Source: Thermoanaerobaculia bacterium
Lineage (GTDB): Bacteria > Acidobacteriota > Thermoanaerobaculia > Gp7-AA8
Assembly: GCA_017883235.1 (NCBI GenBank)
Contig: JADGNY010000070.1
Location: 1-36,038 of the forward strand
Reading direction: 5' to 3'
DNA: 36,038 nt
Position 1 is the first letter of the stretch; each line of letters begins with the position of its first letter. Under the pieces are notes generated by a model. That model was not told where the DNA came from and ran no database searches. It saw only the letters and a list, made by a program, of their open reading frames with translations. Positions 7,040 to 15,557 of this stretch are shown here, piece after piece. The position numbers and the translations under genes are program-made.

Positions 7040-9631
7040 ATGACTGCCATGCGCGAACAGCTCGGGCATTACAAAATCCTGGCGCCGCTCGGGGCGGGGG
7101 GGATGGGCGAGGTTTACGTCGCGCACGATCCGTCCCTCGGACGCAAGGTGGCGATCAAGCTGTTGCCCGTCCGCCTCTCCGGCGACCGGGAGACGCTGGC
7201 ACGGTTCACCCGCGAAGCACGCTCGGCTTCGGCGCTCAATCATCCGAACATCGTCACGATCCACGAGGTCGGCATGGACCAGGGCTCCGGGTCGCCCTTC
7301 ATCGTGATGGAGTTCATCGACGGCCGCGACCTGCGCAGCCTCATCAGCAACGGACCGCTGACGAACCGCAAGACCCTCGACATCGCCGCGCAGATCGCTG
7401 ATGGTCTGGCCGCCGCGCACGAGCAGGGCATCATCCATCGCGATCTCAAGCCGGAGAACGTGATGATCACGAAGGACGGCTACGTCAAGATCCTCGACTT
7501 CGGTCTTGCCAAGATCATCCGTCCCGCCGGAGACGACGACGACACGGCCCAGCTCGACCTCCCCGGGACGAACCCCGGCACGATCCTGGGCACGGTCGGC
7601 TACATGTCGCCGGAGCAGGCTACCGGCAAGCCGCTCGACTTCCGCTCCGACCAGTTCGCGCTCGGGGCGATCCTCTACGAACTGGCCACGGGCAAACCGG
7701 CATTCGAGGCCGGCAACGCCATCGACACGCTCTCGGCGATCCTCCACGAAGAGGTGCAGTCGATCTCCCGCTTTAACGTGCAGGCACCGGAGCCCTTCTG
7801 CTGGATCGTGGAGCGGCTGTTGTCGAAGAACGTTGAGGAGCGCTACTCCTCGACGCGCGATCTTGCCCGCGACCTCCGCAATATCCGCGACCGCTTCGCC
7901 ACGATGACGCAGTCGGAGGAAATCCCGCGTCCGCCGAAGATCTCGCGGCAGAAGTTCACGATCGCGGCAATCGTCGCGGGGGCGTTGCTCTTCGCGGGCG
8001 GGATCGTCTTCGTGGCCCGGCAAGGCATGTCTACCGCACCTGCTGCTTCTGCTACCTCAACCTCCAAGAAGTATCTGGCTGTGATGCCGTTCAAGGATCT
8101 GACCGGTGAACCGAACGGCCAGCTCGTCGTCGATGGTCTTGCGGAGACTCTCTCCGCCCGGCTGGCGCACTTCGCATCGGTGCAGGTGATGCGCCCGACT
8201 ACTCCGGACGCGGTCGCGAATGCGAACCCGCAACAGGTCGGCCGCGACCTCGGAGCCAACATTGTTCTGACCGGCTCGATGCAGCGCGCCGGCGACCGCC
8301 TCCGCGTTGCCTACGAGGTCATCGACTTGGCGCAGGGAACGTCCCGCCCCGGCGAGCTGATCGAAGGGTCCGTCTCGGACCTTTTCATCATCCAGGACAA
8401 GCTCGCCGACAGCATCGCCGCATCGCTACAGCTTGGCGCGCCCACCTTCCGGCCCGCCGCGCCCGACAGCAGCGTCTCGCAGACCCGCTACCTCGAAGCC
8501 CTCGGCCACCTCCGCCGCTACGACAGCGAAGCATCCGTCGACAGCGCCATCCACATCCTCGAGGAACTGGCCGCGCAAAGCTCTTCGGCGTCCGTGCAGG
8601 CGGCGTTGGGGCAGGCGTATCTGGCCAAATTCGAGTTGACGCATGACGCGAAATGGGCGACTCCGGCCGCAGCGGCGTGCGAGAGGGCCATCTCCGCTGA
8701 TCCACAAAATCCAAACGTCCACATCACTCTTGGCGAACTGCGGAGGTTTACCGGCCGTCTCGATGACGCTCTCAAGGAGTACCGAGTTGCACTAGCTCAA
8801 CAGCCGAACAACGCAGATGCGATCCTCGGTCTTGCGGAGACCTACAAGGCCGACGGCAAGCTCCCTGAAGCAGAGGCCGCGTACAGGAAATCCATCGAAC
8901 TGCAGCCAAACTACTGGGCTGGCTACAACAAGCTGGGCGCCTTCTACGCCGGCCACGGACGCTTGCCGGAAAGCGCCACGATGTTCCAGAAGGTCCTCAC
9001 TCTCGTTCCAGACAACCTGCGGAGCTACAACAATCTCGGCGGCGTTTATGAGCAGATGGGCCGCTACGATGACGCGATTGCCGTTTTTTCCAGCAGCATC
9101 GCCAAAAAGCCGACCGATCAGGCGTACTCCAACCTGGGCACCTGCTACTACTTCCTGGGCAAGTACAGCGACGCGGCAGCAGCGTATCAACGGGCGATCG
9201 CCCTCACTCCGTCGAAGTACATTTACTGGGCAAACCTCGGTGACGCCTTTCGGTGGGTGCCGTCGCAGGAAGCGCAGTCGGCCCATGCCTACGATGAAGC
9301 GATTTCGCTCTGCCGCCGTGAGCTGCATCTGAATCCCGGCGATGCGGCGACGCGTGCGCGCCTCGCGGAATGCCTCGCAAAGAGGGGCGATGCTACCAAC
9401 GCGAAGAAAGAAATCGAGCAGGCGTTAGCTGCCGATCCAACAAACAGCCGAATCATGTACAAAGCCGCGGTCGTGGCGAACGTAGGTGGCGATGATTCCG
9501 AAGCGGTTCGGTGGCTGACAAAAGCGATCGATCGAGGGTATGACCGGAGCGAGATCCAGCGAGATCCCGAGCTCGCCGTGTTGCGCAATTCTGACCGCTA
9601 CAAACGCGCCTTCGCGGCGCGCGTACAATGA
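7040..9631 (+). CDS. Transmembrane Ser/Thr protein kinase with TolB-like and TPR domains
   Basis: An 863-residue Hanks-type kinase, one of the large sensor kinases common in acidobacteria and planctomycetes. The kinase domain, residues about 10-280, is complete: glycine loop LGAGGMGEVY, ATP lysine K40 (VAIKLL), catalytic loop HRDLKPENV near residue 134, DFGLAK, and GTVGYMSPEQ. One membrane helix follows around 312-332 (FTIAAIVAGALLFAGGIVFV). Next comes a domain starting KKYLAVMPFKDLTGE, typical of the TolB-like/FlgO segment found after such kinases. From about residue 480 to the end are roughly eight TPR-type helix pairs (NLGGVYEQMGRYDDAIAVF, NLGTCYYFLGKYSDAAAAY). The C-terminal part is predicted outside the membrane. 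Starts ATG 7040 and 7049 are both possible. Substrates are unknown. Confidence 0.95.
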   Translation: MTAMREQLGHYKILAPLGAGGMGEVYVAHDPSLGRKVAIKLLPVRLSGDRETLARFTREARSASALNHPNIVTIHEVGMDQGSGSPFIVMEFIDGRDLRSLISNGPLTNRKTLDIAAQIADGLAAAHEQGIIHRDLKPENVMITKDGYVKILDFGLAKIIRPAGDDDDTAQLDLPGTNPGTILGTVGYMSPEQATGKPLDFRSDQFALGAILYELATGKPAFEAGNAIDTLSAILHEEVQSISRFNVQAPEPFCWIVERLLSKNVEERYSSTRDLARDLRNIRDRFATMTQSEEIPRPPKISRQKFTIAAIVAGALLFAGGIVFVARQGMSTAPAASATSTSKKYLAVMPFKDLTGEPNGQLVVDGLAETLSARLAHFASVQVMRPTTPDAVANANPQQVGRDLGANIVLTGSMQRAGDRLRVAYEVIDLAQGTSRPGELIEGSVSDLFIIQDKLADSIAASLQLGAPTFRPAAPDSSVSQTRYLEALGHLRRYDSEASVDSAIHILEELAAQSSSASVQAALGQAYLAKFELTHDAKWATPAAAACERAISADPQNPNVHITLGELRRFTGRLDDALKEYRVALAQQPNNADAILGLAETYKADGKLPEAEAAYRKSIELQPNYWAGYNKLGAFYAGHGRLPESATMFQKVLTLVPDNLRSYNNLGGVYEQMGRYDDAIAVFSSSIAKKPTDQAYSNLGTCYYFLGKYSDAAAAYQRAIALTPSKYIYWANLGDAFRWVPSQEAQSAHAYDEAISLCRRELHLNPGDAATRARLAECLAKRGDATNAKKEIEQALAADPTNSRIMYKAAVVANVGGDDSEAVRWLTKAIDRGYDRSEIQRDPELAVLRNSDRYKRAFAARVQ

Positions 9632-9662
9632 CAAGGGTTAACGACGAACAAGAGAGGGTTCT

Positions 9663-9950
9663 ATGGCAGACATTCGTGTGACGTTGAAGGATGGCAATAT
9701 CTCTGTAGATTCATACAAAGTGCAGGCTTCTGTCTCGGGCGGTCACAAAGTTACATGGAAGAGCCGCGACGCCGAGTTTCACATCGAGTTCAAGCCGGGA
9801 TCGGACTGGCCCAATCCGGCCACGAGCAAAGATGGGGATGTCTGGAAGGCAGAAGCCGGCCCCTTCAGACAACACGGCCGTACCCTGAGCTACGCGGTCA
9901 AAGCGGCAGGGCACAAGACCCTCGATCCCGATATCGAGATACTCCCCTGA
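9663..9950 (+). CDS. Unrecognised 95-aa beta-rich protein
   Basis: Starts at ATG 9663 after AGAGAGGG, 31 bases beyond the kinase stop, so probably co-transcribed with it. The product is soluble, with no signal peptide or cysteine, and reads as a small beta-sandwich: GGHKVTWKSRDAEFHIEF, DVWKAEAGPFRQHGRTLSYA, DPDIEILP. Alternating hydrophobic positions and a WxSxDAxFxIxF segment resemble small Ig-like domains of unknown function that I have seen in acidobacterial proteins; I cannot name the family. It is followed by a terminator hairpin, which marks the end of the kinase transcript. A role with the kinase is inferred only from adjacency. Confidence 0.7.
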   Translation: MADIRVTLKDGNISVDSYKVQASVSGGHKVTWKSRDAEFHIEFKPGSDWPNPATSKDGDVWKAEAGPFRQHGRTLSYAVKAAGHKTLDPDIEILP

Positions 9951-9968
9951 AAAACAGCGAACTAGCGT

Positions 9969-9993
9969 AGAGGGCCACCTCGGTGGCCCTCTT
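9969..9993 (+). terminator. Stem-loop terminator after the 95-aa gene
   Basis: AGAGGGCCAC pairs perfectly with GTGGCCCTCT across a CTCG loop, followed by a short T run. The ten-base GC-rich stem is strong, but the T tract is only three or four bases. It lies between convergent genes, so it may serve both strands. Confidence 0.75.
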
Positions 9994-10008
9994 TAGCGAC
10001 GCGACCGC

Positions 10009-10218
10009 CTACCTGCCGAGCTTGTCGCCGGCGTCCTTCATCGCCTCGCCCACCTTGCGGCGAGCTTTGCCGAAGCCTGCCTCGATCTTGCCGCTGGCGC
10101 GCTGATCAGCACCCTTCTCTTCCAGAACCGGATCGCCCGTTGCGCGGCCCACGTTTTCCTTCACGGTACCGCTCGCCTCGTCGATCTTTCCTTTGACTTC
10201 GTCGCGATTCACTCTCAT
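10009..10218 (-). CDS. CsbD-family stress protein
   Basis: A 69-residue, highly charged, mainly helical protein. MRVNRDEVKGKIDEASGTVK and the following ENVGRATGDPVLEEKG fit the CsbD pattern (GKxKEAxGxVKxxxGxxTGDxxLExxGxxxQxxGKxQ). CsbD proteins accumulate under general stress in many bacteria; the molecular function is not established. ATG 10218 is chosen over the longer open frame because AAAGGAG precedes it at the right distance. The gene converges on the 95-aa gene and is divergent from the gene at 10325, leaving about 105 bases for two promoters. Confidence 0.88.
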   Translation of the reverse strand: MRVNRDEVKGKIDEASGTVKENVGRATGDPVLEEKGADQRASGKIEAGFGKARRKVGEAMKDAGDKLGR

Positions 10219-10324
10219 GTGTCGATCTCCTTTACGATTGGAATCACTCAAGAAGCCTGCCATCGCGAGCACAGAGTTGCGTGCTATCATTTGCCATCGA
10301 CTGACAGTTCTGCGGGAGGGCGTG

Positions 10325-10840
10325 ATGGGGGATATCAAGCTTTTTCAGGTCTGCTATGAAGGCGAGCTGACAGTCAGGGTTTCAGACGCCATGCGGCGTC
10401 TCGGCGCCGAGGCCAACTTCGATCAGAGTTGGAACGTCTGGGTGCCCGAGGGAGGCCACGCCGAGCTCCTCGTCAGGTATCTGAGGATCGAAGTCGGCGA
10501 TGATGCCCGCGTCCTGGTCGGCTGCTCTCAGTTCACGAGCACGCGCGATTTCCTCCTCGTCAGGCACAGCCTCACGCCCGGTTCCGATTACAGCGAATTG
10601 CACGACGCCATCGCCCGCCTCGGCGTCGTCGTCGAGCTTCCGTTCGAATCGACCTTCGTCGTTCAGTCGGACGATCGCACCGACGTCCACACCCTCGGTC
10701 TGGCCCTCGGCGAGCTCTGTCCTGACGACGCGCTGTTCGTCACCGGCATCAGCCACGACTGGGCGTACTGCGACGGCACCACCAGCCGCATGTACGTTGC
10801 CGAGCAGGAACCGAAGAGTCTCCAGTTCCGCAGCTTCTAG
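10325..10840 (+). CDS. Two-domain Cas2/SinR-like protein, unrecognised
   Basis: A 171-residue soluble protein; ATG 10325 (GTG 10322 is also possible) follows GGGAGGG. It seems to be two copies of one ferredoxin-like fold. The second half, FLLVRHSLTPGSDYSELHDA then IARLGVVVELPFESTFVVQS and ELCPDDALFVTGISHDWAY, has the layout of small SinR/Cas2-like proteins: a first strand, YxxLxxAI helix, LG, STWxV strand, helix and DDxLxV strand. The first half repeats it more loosely: KLFQVCYEGELTVRVSDAMR, RLGAEANFDQSWNVWV, VGDDARVLVGC. No CRISPR array or cas gene is present, and the catalytic Asp of Cas2 after the first strand is replaced (VRHSL), so nuclease activity is unlikely. The family assignment is pattern-based. 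Confidence 0.7.
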   Translation: MGDIKLFQVCYEGELTVRVSDAMRRLGAEANFDQSWNVWVPEGGHAELLVRYLRIEVGDDARVLVGCSQFTSTRDFLLVRHSLTPGSDYSELHDAIARLGVVVELPFESTFVVQSDDRTDVHTLGLALGELCPDDALFVTGISHDWAYCDGTTSRMYVAEQEPKSLQFRSF

Positions 10841-10890
10841 CCGGCATTTCTCACACTCTCACGGGAATCGTCGGCAGCCTGTACCTCGTC

Positions 10891-11105
10891 GAGACCCTTC
10901 TCCCCCAGCGCTTTTCAGCTGGGGGAGAAGGTGCCGACAGGCGGATGAGGGGGCGCTTCACGAGTGCGTCAGTTGCGCACGACTCGTGCTCTTGGGCTGT
11001 CTCGATGCCGTGTTGCAAGATCGTTCCTGTCGCGTATACGCCCCCCTCATCCGCCTTCGGCACCTTCTCCCCCCGCAAAAAAACCGCGGGGGGAGAAGGA
11101 CTCTC
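10891..11105. repeat. Inverted pair of CCTTCTCCCCC palindromic elements
   Basis: The 419-base gap at 10841-11259 has no gene. It holds two roughly 65-bp elements in opposite orientation, 10891-10954 and 11039-11105. Each begins GAGA, contains a long hairpin CTTCTCCCCC / GGGGGAGAAG, and continues GTGCCGA, AGGCGGATGAGGGG. The inner part of the stem differs between copies but stays paired: AGC/GCT in the first, CGC/GCG in the second. A less perfect CACGAGT/ACTCGTG palindrome lies between them. The remaining sequence up to the adaptor gene shows no clear promoter. Confidence 0.85.
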
Positions 11106-11259
11106 GACAAAGGGAGTGGCAAGGCTTTCGGGGGAACAATTCAAGTGAGCGTGTTGCCCAAGGCTCGGCCACCATCTCCGCTTTATCGGTTCTGCTGCGC
11201 AAGCTTCTAGCTAGAACCTCTTTCGGTATCATGTCGGTCCGCTCACCACGGACCTGCGA

Positions 11260-12420
11260 ATGTCAGTTACCGAAGATCGCCCCCGGCCCGACCTGTCGGC
11301 TCTGCGCATTGACAGAGAGGAACACGACGCCAGACGTGTACCCTGGGGAACGATCGCGGGCTGGATCATCACCCTTGCCGTCGTCATCGCGGCCGCAATC
11401 GCAGTCTACAAGGTGTGGATCGTGCCCCGCCGCGCGCCGCTCGTCGAAACGCTCGTGGTCAAGCCGTCAGTCAACGTCACCAATCCCCCATTACTCACCG
11501 CCACCGGCTACCTCGTGGCCGACCGTCAATCGAAAATCACACCGAAAATATCCGGCAAAGTCGTTCGCCTGAACTTCGACGTCGGCGACAAAGTAACCAG
11601 CGGTCAGGTGCTGGCCATCCTCGAGAGCACGAACCTACAGGCGCAGCTCGACGAGACGAACGCCGCCCTTCAGCAAGCAGACCGCGAGTGGAAAAGGCAG
11701 GCGGCGCTCTGGAAGGATGGCGTCACCACGCGCTCCCAACTCGACGGCGCTGAGGCGCAGCTCAAAGGGGCGAGGGCGCGAGTCGATCAGATCCGCATCA
11801 ACATGCAGGACATGGTCGTCCGCGCGCCGTTCGACGGGACCATCGCCACCAAGAACACGGAAGTGGGCGAAGTGATCTCCTCGGTGATGATGACCCAGGC
11901 CGGCGGTACGTTGCCGGCCGGCGCGATCTGCACGCTGGTCGATCTGAAGACGCTCGAGGTCGTCGCCGACGTCAACGAGTCGAGCATCGGGCAGTTGCAC
12001 GAAGGGCAGGCCGCGGAGGTCAGCGTCGACGCCTTTCCGAACCAGAAGTGGAAAGGCGTGCTGCGGCAGATCATCCCCACGGCCGATCGCGCCAAGGCAA
12101 CGGTGCAGGTGAAGGTGAAGATCGTCGACCCCGGCGACCGGCTTCTGCCGGAGATGAGCTCCAGCGTCTCGTTCCTGCAGAGCGAGCGCACCGACGCCGA
12201 GATGCACGAGCCGGCGAAGATCTGGATTCCGGCATCTGCCATCTCCGGCGAAAACGTGGCCATCGCAGGCGCCGACAAGCACGTCACGCTTCGGCACGTC
12301 ACCACCGGTGCCGTGCGGGAGAAACGGATCGAGATCACGAGCGGCGTCAATGCCGGCGACCGTGTCGTCACCTCGGGCGTCGACACACTCGAAAACGGAC
12401 AGTTGATTCGGTTTGAGTAG
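11260..12420 (+). CDS. MacA/HlyD-like periplasmic adaptor of an ABC exporter
   Basis: Membrane-fusion protein that links an inner-membrane ABC exporter to an outer-membrane channel. The 386-residue product has an N-terminal cytoplasmic segment, one membrane helix around residues 30-52 ([20 protein letters not shown]), a lipoyl-like half motif ([20 protein letters not shown]), a helical hairpin ([19 protein letters not shown] to [13 protein letters not shown]), the second lipoyl half ([20 protein letters not shown]), then beta-barrel and membrane-proximal domains ([31 protein letters not shown]). It is first in a four-gene operon with an ATPase and two permeases. The substrate cannot be read from the sequence. 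Confidence 0.9.
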   Translation: MSVTEDRPRPDLSALRIDREEHDARRVPWGTIAGWIITLAVVIAAAIAVYKVWIVPRRAPLVETLVVKPSVNVTNPPLLTATGYLVADRQSKITPKISGKVVRLNFDVGDKVTSGQVLAILESTNLQAQLDETNAALQQADREWKRQAALWKDGVTTRSQLDGAEAQLKGARARVDQIRINMQDMVVRAPFDGTIATKNTEVGEVISSVMMTQAGGTLPAGAICTLVDLKTLEVVADVNESSIGQLHEGQAAEVSVDAFPNQKWKGVLRQIIPTADRAKATVQVKVKIVDPGDRLLPEMSSSVSFLQSERTDAEMHEPAKIWIPASAISGENVAIAGADKHVTLRHVTTGAVREKRIEITSGVNAGDRVVTSGVDTLENGQLIRFE

Positions 12421-12434
12421 TTAACGGAGGAGCG

Positions 12435-13124
12435 ATGGCTACACTCGTCGAGATCGATAACGTACGGAAAGTCTACAAACGCGATGCGTTCGAAGTGCCG
12501 GTGCTCAACGGCGTGACCGTCGATGTGCCGCGCGGCGATTTCCTGGCGCTGATGGGACCGTCCGGCTCCGGCAAAACGACGTTGCTCAACCTCATCGCCG
12601 GCATCGACCGGCCGACCGCCGGGCGCATCTCCGTCGACGGCAAGGAGATTTCGCGCTTCTCCGAAACGCAGCTGGCCAGCTGGCGCTCGCGCCACGTCGG
12701 CTTCATTTTTCAGATGTACAACCTCATCCCCGTGCTGAACGCCTTCGAGAACGTCGAACTGCCGCTGCTGCTGACGAAGCTCTCGAAGAAGGAGCGCCGC
12801 GAGCACGTGCAGGCAGCCCTCGGCATCGTCGGCCTCGGCGACCGTTCCTTACACTATCCGCGGCAGCTCTCCGGCGGTCAGGAGCAGCGTGTCGCTATCG
12901 CCCGCGCCATCGTCACCGATCCGACGCTTCTCGTCGCCGACGAGCCGACGGGCGATCTCGATGCGAAGAACGCGGAAGAGACGCTCGATCTCCTCCAGCG
13001 CCTCAACGCCGACTTCCAGAAGACGATCGTCATGGTCACGCACGATCCGAAGGCAGCGCTGCACGCCAAGCGGACACTGCACCTCGAGAAAGGATTGCTC
13101 GTGGAAGGAGCGGCGAACACATGA
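12435..13124 (+). CDS. ABC exporter ATP-binding protein (MacB/LolD type)
   Basis: ATPase subunit that drives the adjoining FtsX-like permeases. The 229-residue product contains Walker [10 protein letters not shown] (residues about 41-49), a Q-loop at [20 protein letters not shown], signature [15 protein letters not shown], Walker [13 protein letters not shown] and the switch histidine in MVTHD. The [15 protein letters not shown] segment is characteristic of the LolD/MacB/FtsE subgroup rather than importers. A GGAGG sits just before ATG 12435. The signature has GGQEQR where GGQQQR is usual, a small and probably harmless variation. Its stop overlaps the next start by four bases, indicating translational coupling. 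Confidence 0.95.
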   Translation: MATLVEIDNVRKVYKRDAFEVPVLNGVTVDVPRGDFLALMGPSGSGKTTLLNLIAGIDRPTAGRISVDGKEISRFSETQLASWRSRHVGFIFQMYNLIPVLNAFENVELPLLLTKLSKKERREHVQAALGIVGLGDRSLHYPRQLSGGQEQRVAIARAIVTDPTLLVADEPTGDLDAKNAEETLDLLQRLNADFQKTIVMVTHDPKAALHAKRTLHLEKGLLVEGAANT

Positions 13125-14263
13125 AATTCGCGAAACTGATCCGCCGCAATCTCTTCCGCAACAAGCTGCGGGCCATCCTGACGATGCTGTTGCTGGCCGT
13201 CATCTTCTTCTTCGTGGCCACGCTGCTGGCCATCCTGCAGAACTTCGAGGAATTCTCGAACGCCGGCGCCGGCTCGAACCGCATCGTCGTCCAGTCGGCG
13301 ATCTCGCTGGCTACACTGCTTCCATACTCGCACGAGCAGAAAATCCGTCAGCTTCCGGGTGTGGTCGAAACGGCCAAGCTTCAATGGATCGGCGCGTATT
13401 ACAAAGAGAAGTCGAACTTCTTCGCCAACTTCGCGATCGACGGCGAAAAGATGCCGGTGGTCTGGGACGACTACAAGGTCGACCCGAAACAACGAGCTGA
13501 CTTTCTGGCGGATCGCCGCGGCGCCCTCGTGGCCGAGGCGCTGATGAAACGGTTCGGCTGGAAGATCGGGGACCGCATCACCCTCAAGCGGCAGATCTTC
13601 CCGTTCGATCCGGAGCTGACGATCCGGGCCACGTTTGTCCACCCCGTCGACACCGGATCGCTCTTCTTCCCGATGGAGTACTTCGAGCATGCCAACGGCG
13701 ACCGCAGCGAAGTCGGCACGATCTGGGTCAAGGTGAAGGACCCGAAGCAGATGGCCGCGCTCAGCCAGCAGATCGACGCCATGTTCAAGAACAGCGACTA
13801 TCCGACAGAGACCTTCACCGAGAAAGAGTTCCAGCAGAACTTCATGTCGATGATGGGGAATGTGAAGCTGCTGTTTACCGCGGTTTCGTCATGTGCGGTT
13901 TTCATGGTGATCCTGCTGGCGGCGATCACCATGTCGATGTCGGCGCGCGAGCGCGTCACGGAGATCGCCGTGCTGAAAGCGATCGGTTTCGAGCAGCGGC
14001 TCATTCTGGCCCTCATGCTGACGGAGTTCGTCCTCCTGACGGTCATCGGCGGCGCCGCGGGCAGCTTCGGCGCGCACTACATCTACCTGGTCGTCGATAT
14101 GGGAAAAGTGACGATGGGCTTCCTGCAGAACTTCGGCGTTCATGCGAAGACGCTGGCCATCTGCGTCGCCACCTCCGCGGGTGTCGGTCTTCTCGCCGGC
14201 GGCCTGCCAGCACTGCGCGCTTCCAATCTGCGCGTGGTTGACGGTCTGCGGAGGGTGGTCTGA
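13121..14263 (+). CDS. ABC exporter permease, FtsX/MacB family, first
   Basis: A 380-residue membrane subunit with the MacB/FtsX plan: one membrane helix near the N-terminus ([20 protein letters not shown]), a periplasmic domain of about 220 residues, then three membrane helices near the C-terminus ([60 protein letters not shown]). The loop [20 protein letters not shown] is the coupling region that contacts the ATPase and is typical of FtsX-domain permeases. It overlaps the ATPase gene by four bases and the second permease start by one (TGATG). It presumably forms a heterodimer with the following permease. Confidence 0.92.
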   Translation: MKFAKLIRRNLFRNKLRAILTMLLLAVIFFFVATLLAILQNFEEFSNAGAGSNRIVVQSAISLATLLPYSHEQKIRQLPGVVETAKLQWIGAYYKEKSNFFANFAIDGEKMPVVWDDYKVDPKQRADFLADRRGALVAEALMKRFGWKIGDRITLKRQIFPFDPELTIRATFVHPVDTGSLFFPMEYFEHANGDRSEVGTIWVKVKDPKQMAALSQQIDAMFKNSDYPTETFTEKEFQQNFMSMMGNVKLLFTAVSSCAVFMVILLAAITMSMSARERVTEIAVLKAIGFEQRLILALMLTEFVLLTVIGGAAGSFGAHYIYLVVDMGKVTMGFLQNFGVHAKTLAICVATSAGVGLLAGGLPALRASNLRVVDGLRRVV

Positions 14264-15423
14264 TGATCCCGCTCAAGTACAACATCGGCAACCTGACCGC
14301 GCGCCGTGTCTCGACTCTGATGACGATCCTCGGTATCGGCGTCGTCATCGCCGTGATGATCTCGATGATGGCGCTGCAGAATGGCGTCCACTCCGCGGTG
14401 GTCTCTTCCGGCTCGAAAGACAATCTGATGGTGATGCGCGAGGGGGCCGCCGCCGAGCTCTCCAGCTGGGTGACCAAAGACGCCTTCCGCATCATCCGCG
14501 CCATGCCCGGCATCGCCAAAGACAACAACGGTTCGCCGATGATCTCGGGCGAGCTGGTCATCATCTTCAAGATCCCGAAGAAAGACGATCCGAAAGGGTC
14601 GAACGTCCTCGTGCGTGGCGTCACGCCGATGGCGTTCACCATGCGGCCGTACGTGCAGTTGATCGAGGGCCGGATGTTCCGACCCGGCCTGAACGAGGTG
14701 ATCGTGGCGCGGCGCATCCGCGACCGGTTCGTCAACGCGGGCCTCGGCGACACCTTTCAGTTCGGCTCGCAGAAGTACAACGTGGTCGGGGTATTCGACG
14801 CGAAGGGAACCGCCTTCGACTCGGAGATGTGGTGCGACGCCGATTTCCTGGGCCAGGCGCGTAAACGTGAAGCCTACTCGTCGGTGATCGTCCGCCCGGT
14901 CGACCGAAGCGCCTTCGAGTCGATCGAGGCCGGCATCAAGAACGACAACCGGCTCAAGCTCGACGTGAAGAGCGAGTACAAGTACTACGACGACCAGACA
15001 AGCGGTCTGGCCGGTATCGTGATCCTGGTGGCGATCGTGACGTTCTTCATGACCATCGGCGCAATTCTCGGGACGATGAACACGATGTTCTCCGCCATCG
15101 CCTCACGCGGCCGCGAGCTGGCCACGATGCGCGCCCTCGGCTTCAAACGACGGACGATCCTGTTGTCAGTCATCATCGAGAGCGCGTTCATCTCGCTTCT
15201 CGGTGGCATCGCCGGTCTGCTGCTGGCTCTGCCGGTCAATGCCATCTCGACCGGTACGACGAATTTCGAGACGTTCTCGGAGGTGGCCTTCAACTTCCGC
15301 GTCGATGCGCGCGTGGCCATCACCGGCATCGTCATCGCCCTGATCGCCGGCATCATCGGCGGCGCACTCCCGGCCCTCTCCGCGGCACGGATGCCGATCA
15401 CGAAGGCTCTGAGGGAGATATGA
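14263..15423 (+). CDS. ABC exporter permease, FtsX/MacB family, second
   Basis: Paralogue of the preceding permease, 386 residues, same topology: N-terminal helix (VSTLMTILGIGVVIAVMISM), periplasmic domain, then C-terminal helices (LAGIVILVAIVTFFMTIGAI, RTILLSVIIESAFISLLGGI, AITGIVIALIAGIIGGALPA). The coupling loop SRGRELATMRALGFKRRTIL matches the FtsX consensus. The product ends LSAARMPITKALREI, a standard family ending. Two different permeases in tandem suggest a heterodimeric transporter rather than a MacB fusion. A long palindrome immediately follows the stop and probably ends the operon's transcript. Confidence 0.92.
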   Translation: MIPLKYNIGNLTARRVSTLMTILGIGVVIAVMISMMALQNGVHSAVVSSGSKDNLMVMREGAAAELSSWVTKDAFRIIRAMPGIAKDNNGSPMISGELVIIFKIPKKDDPKGSNVLVRGVTPMAFTMRPYVQLIEGRMFRPGLNEVIVARRIRDRFVNAGLGDTFQFGSQKYNVVGVFDAKGTAFDSEMWCDADFLGQARKREAYSSVIVRPVDRSAFESIEAGIKNDNRLKLDVKSEYKYYDDQTSGLAGIVILVAIVTFFMTIGAILGTMNTMFSAIASRGRELATMRALGFKRRTILLSVIIESAFISLLGGIAGLLLALPVNAISTGTTNFETFSEVAFNFRVDARVAITGIVIALIAGIIGGALPALSAARMPITKALREI

Positions 15424-15430
15424 AATGAAA

Positions 15431-15505
15431 CCGGGAGTCGGGGGTCGGGAGTCGGAGTTAGCTCACAACCACTCCGACTCCCGACTCCCGACCCCCGACT
15501 CCCGG
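15431..15505. repeat. G-rich long palindrome after the exporter operon
   Basis: Left arm 15431-15458 (GGGAGTCGGGGGTCGGGAGT core) and right arm 15471-15505 are complementary around a 12-base loop. The right arm has one more seven-base GGGAGTC unit than the left, so the arms are built of slipped heptamers. The transcript would form a very stable stem; four or more G runs per arm could also form a G-quadruplex. No T tract follows. Probable role: transcript 3' end of the exporter operon. Confidence 0.85.
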
Positions 15506-15557
15506 TCGTTCCGAACCCCTCGCCCCGTTTCTTCGTATACGCTCAGCAGCGCTTACC

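Noticed and set aside
10325-10840. Cas2 of a CRISPR system
   Set aside because: No repeats, cas1 or effector genes, and the Cas2 metal aspartate is not visible; only fold-level similarity is claimed.
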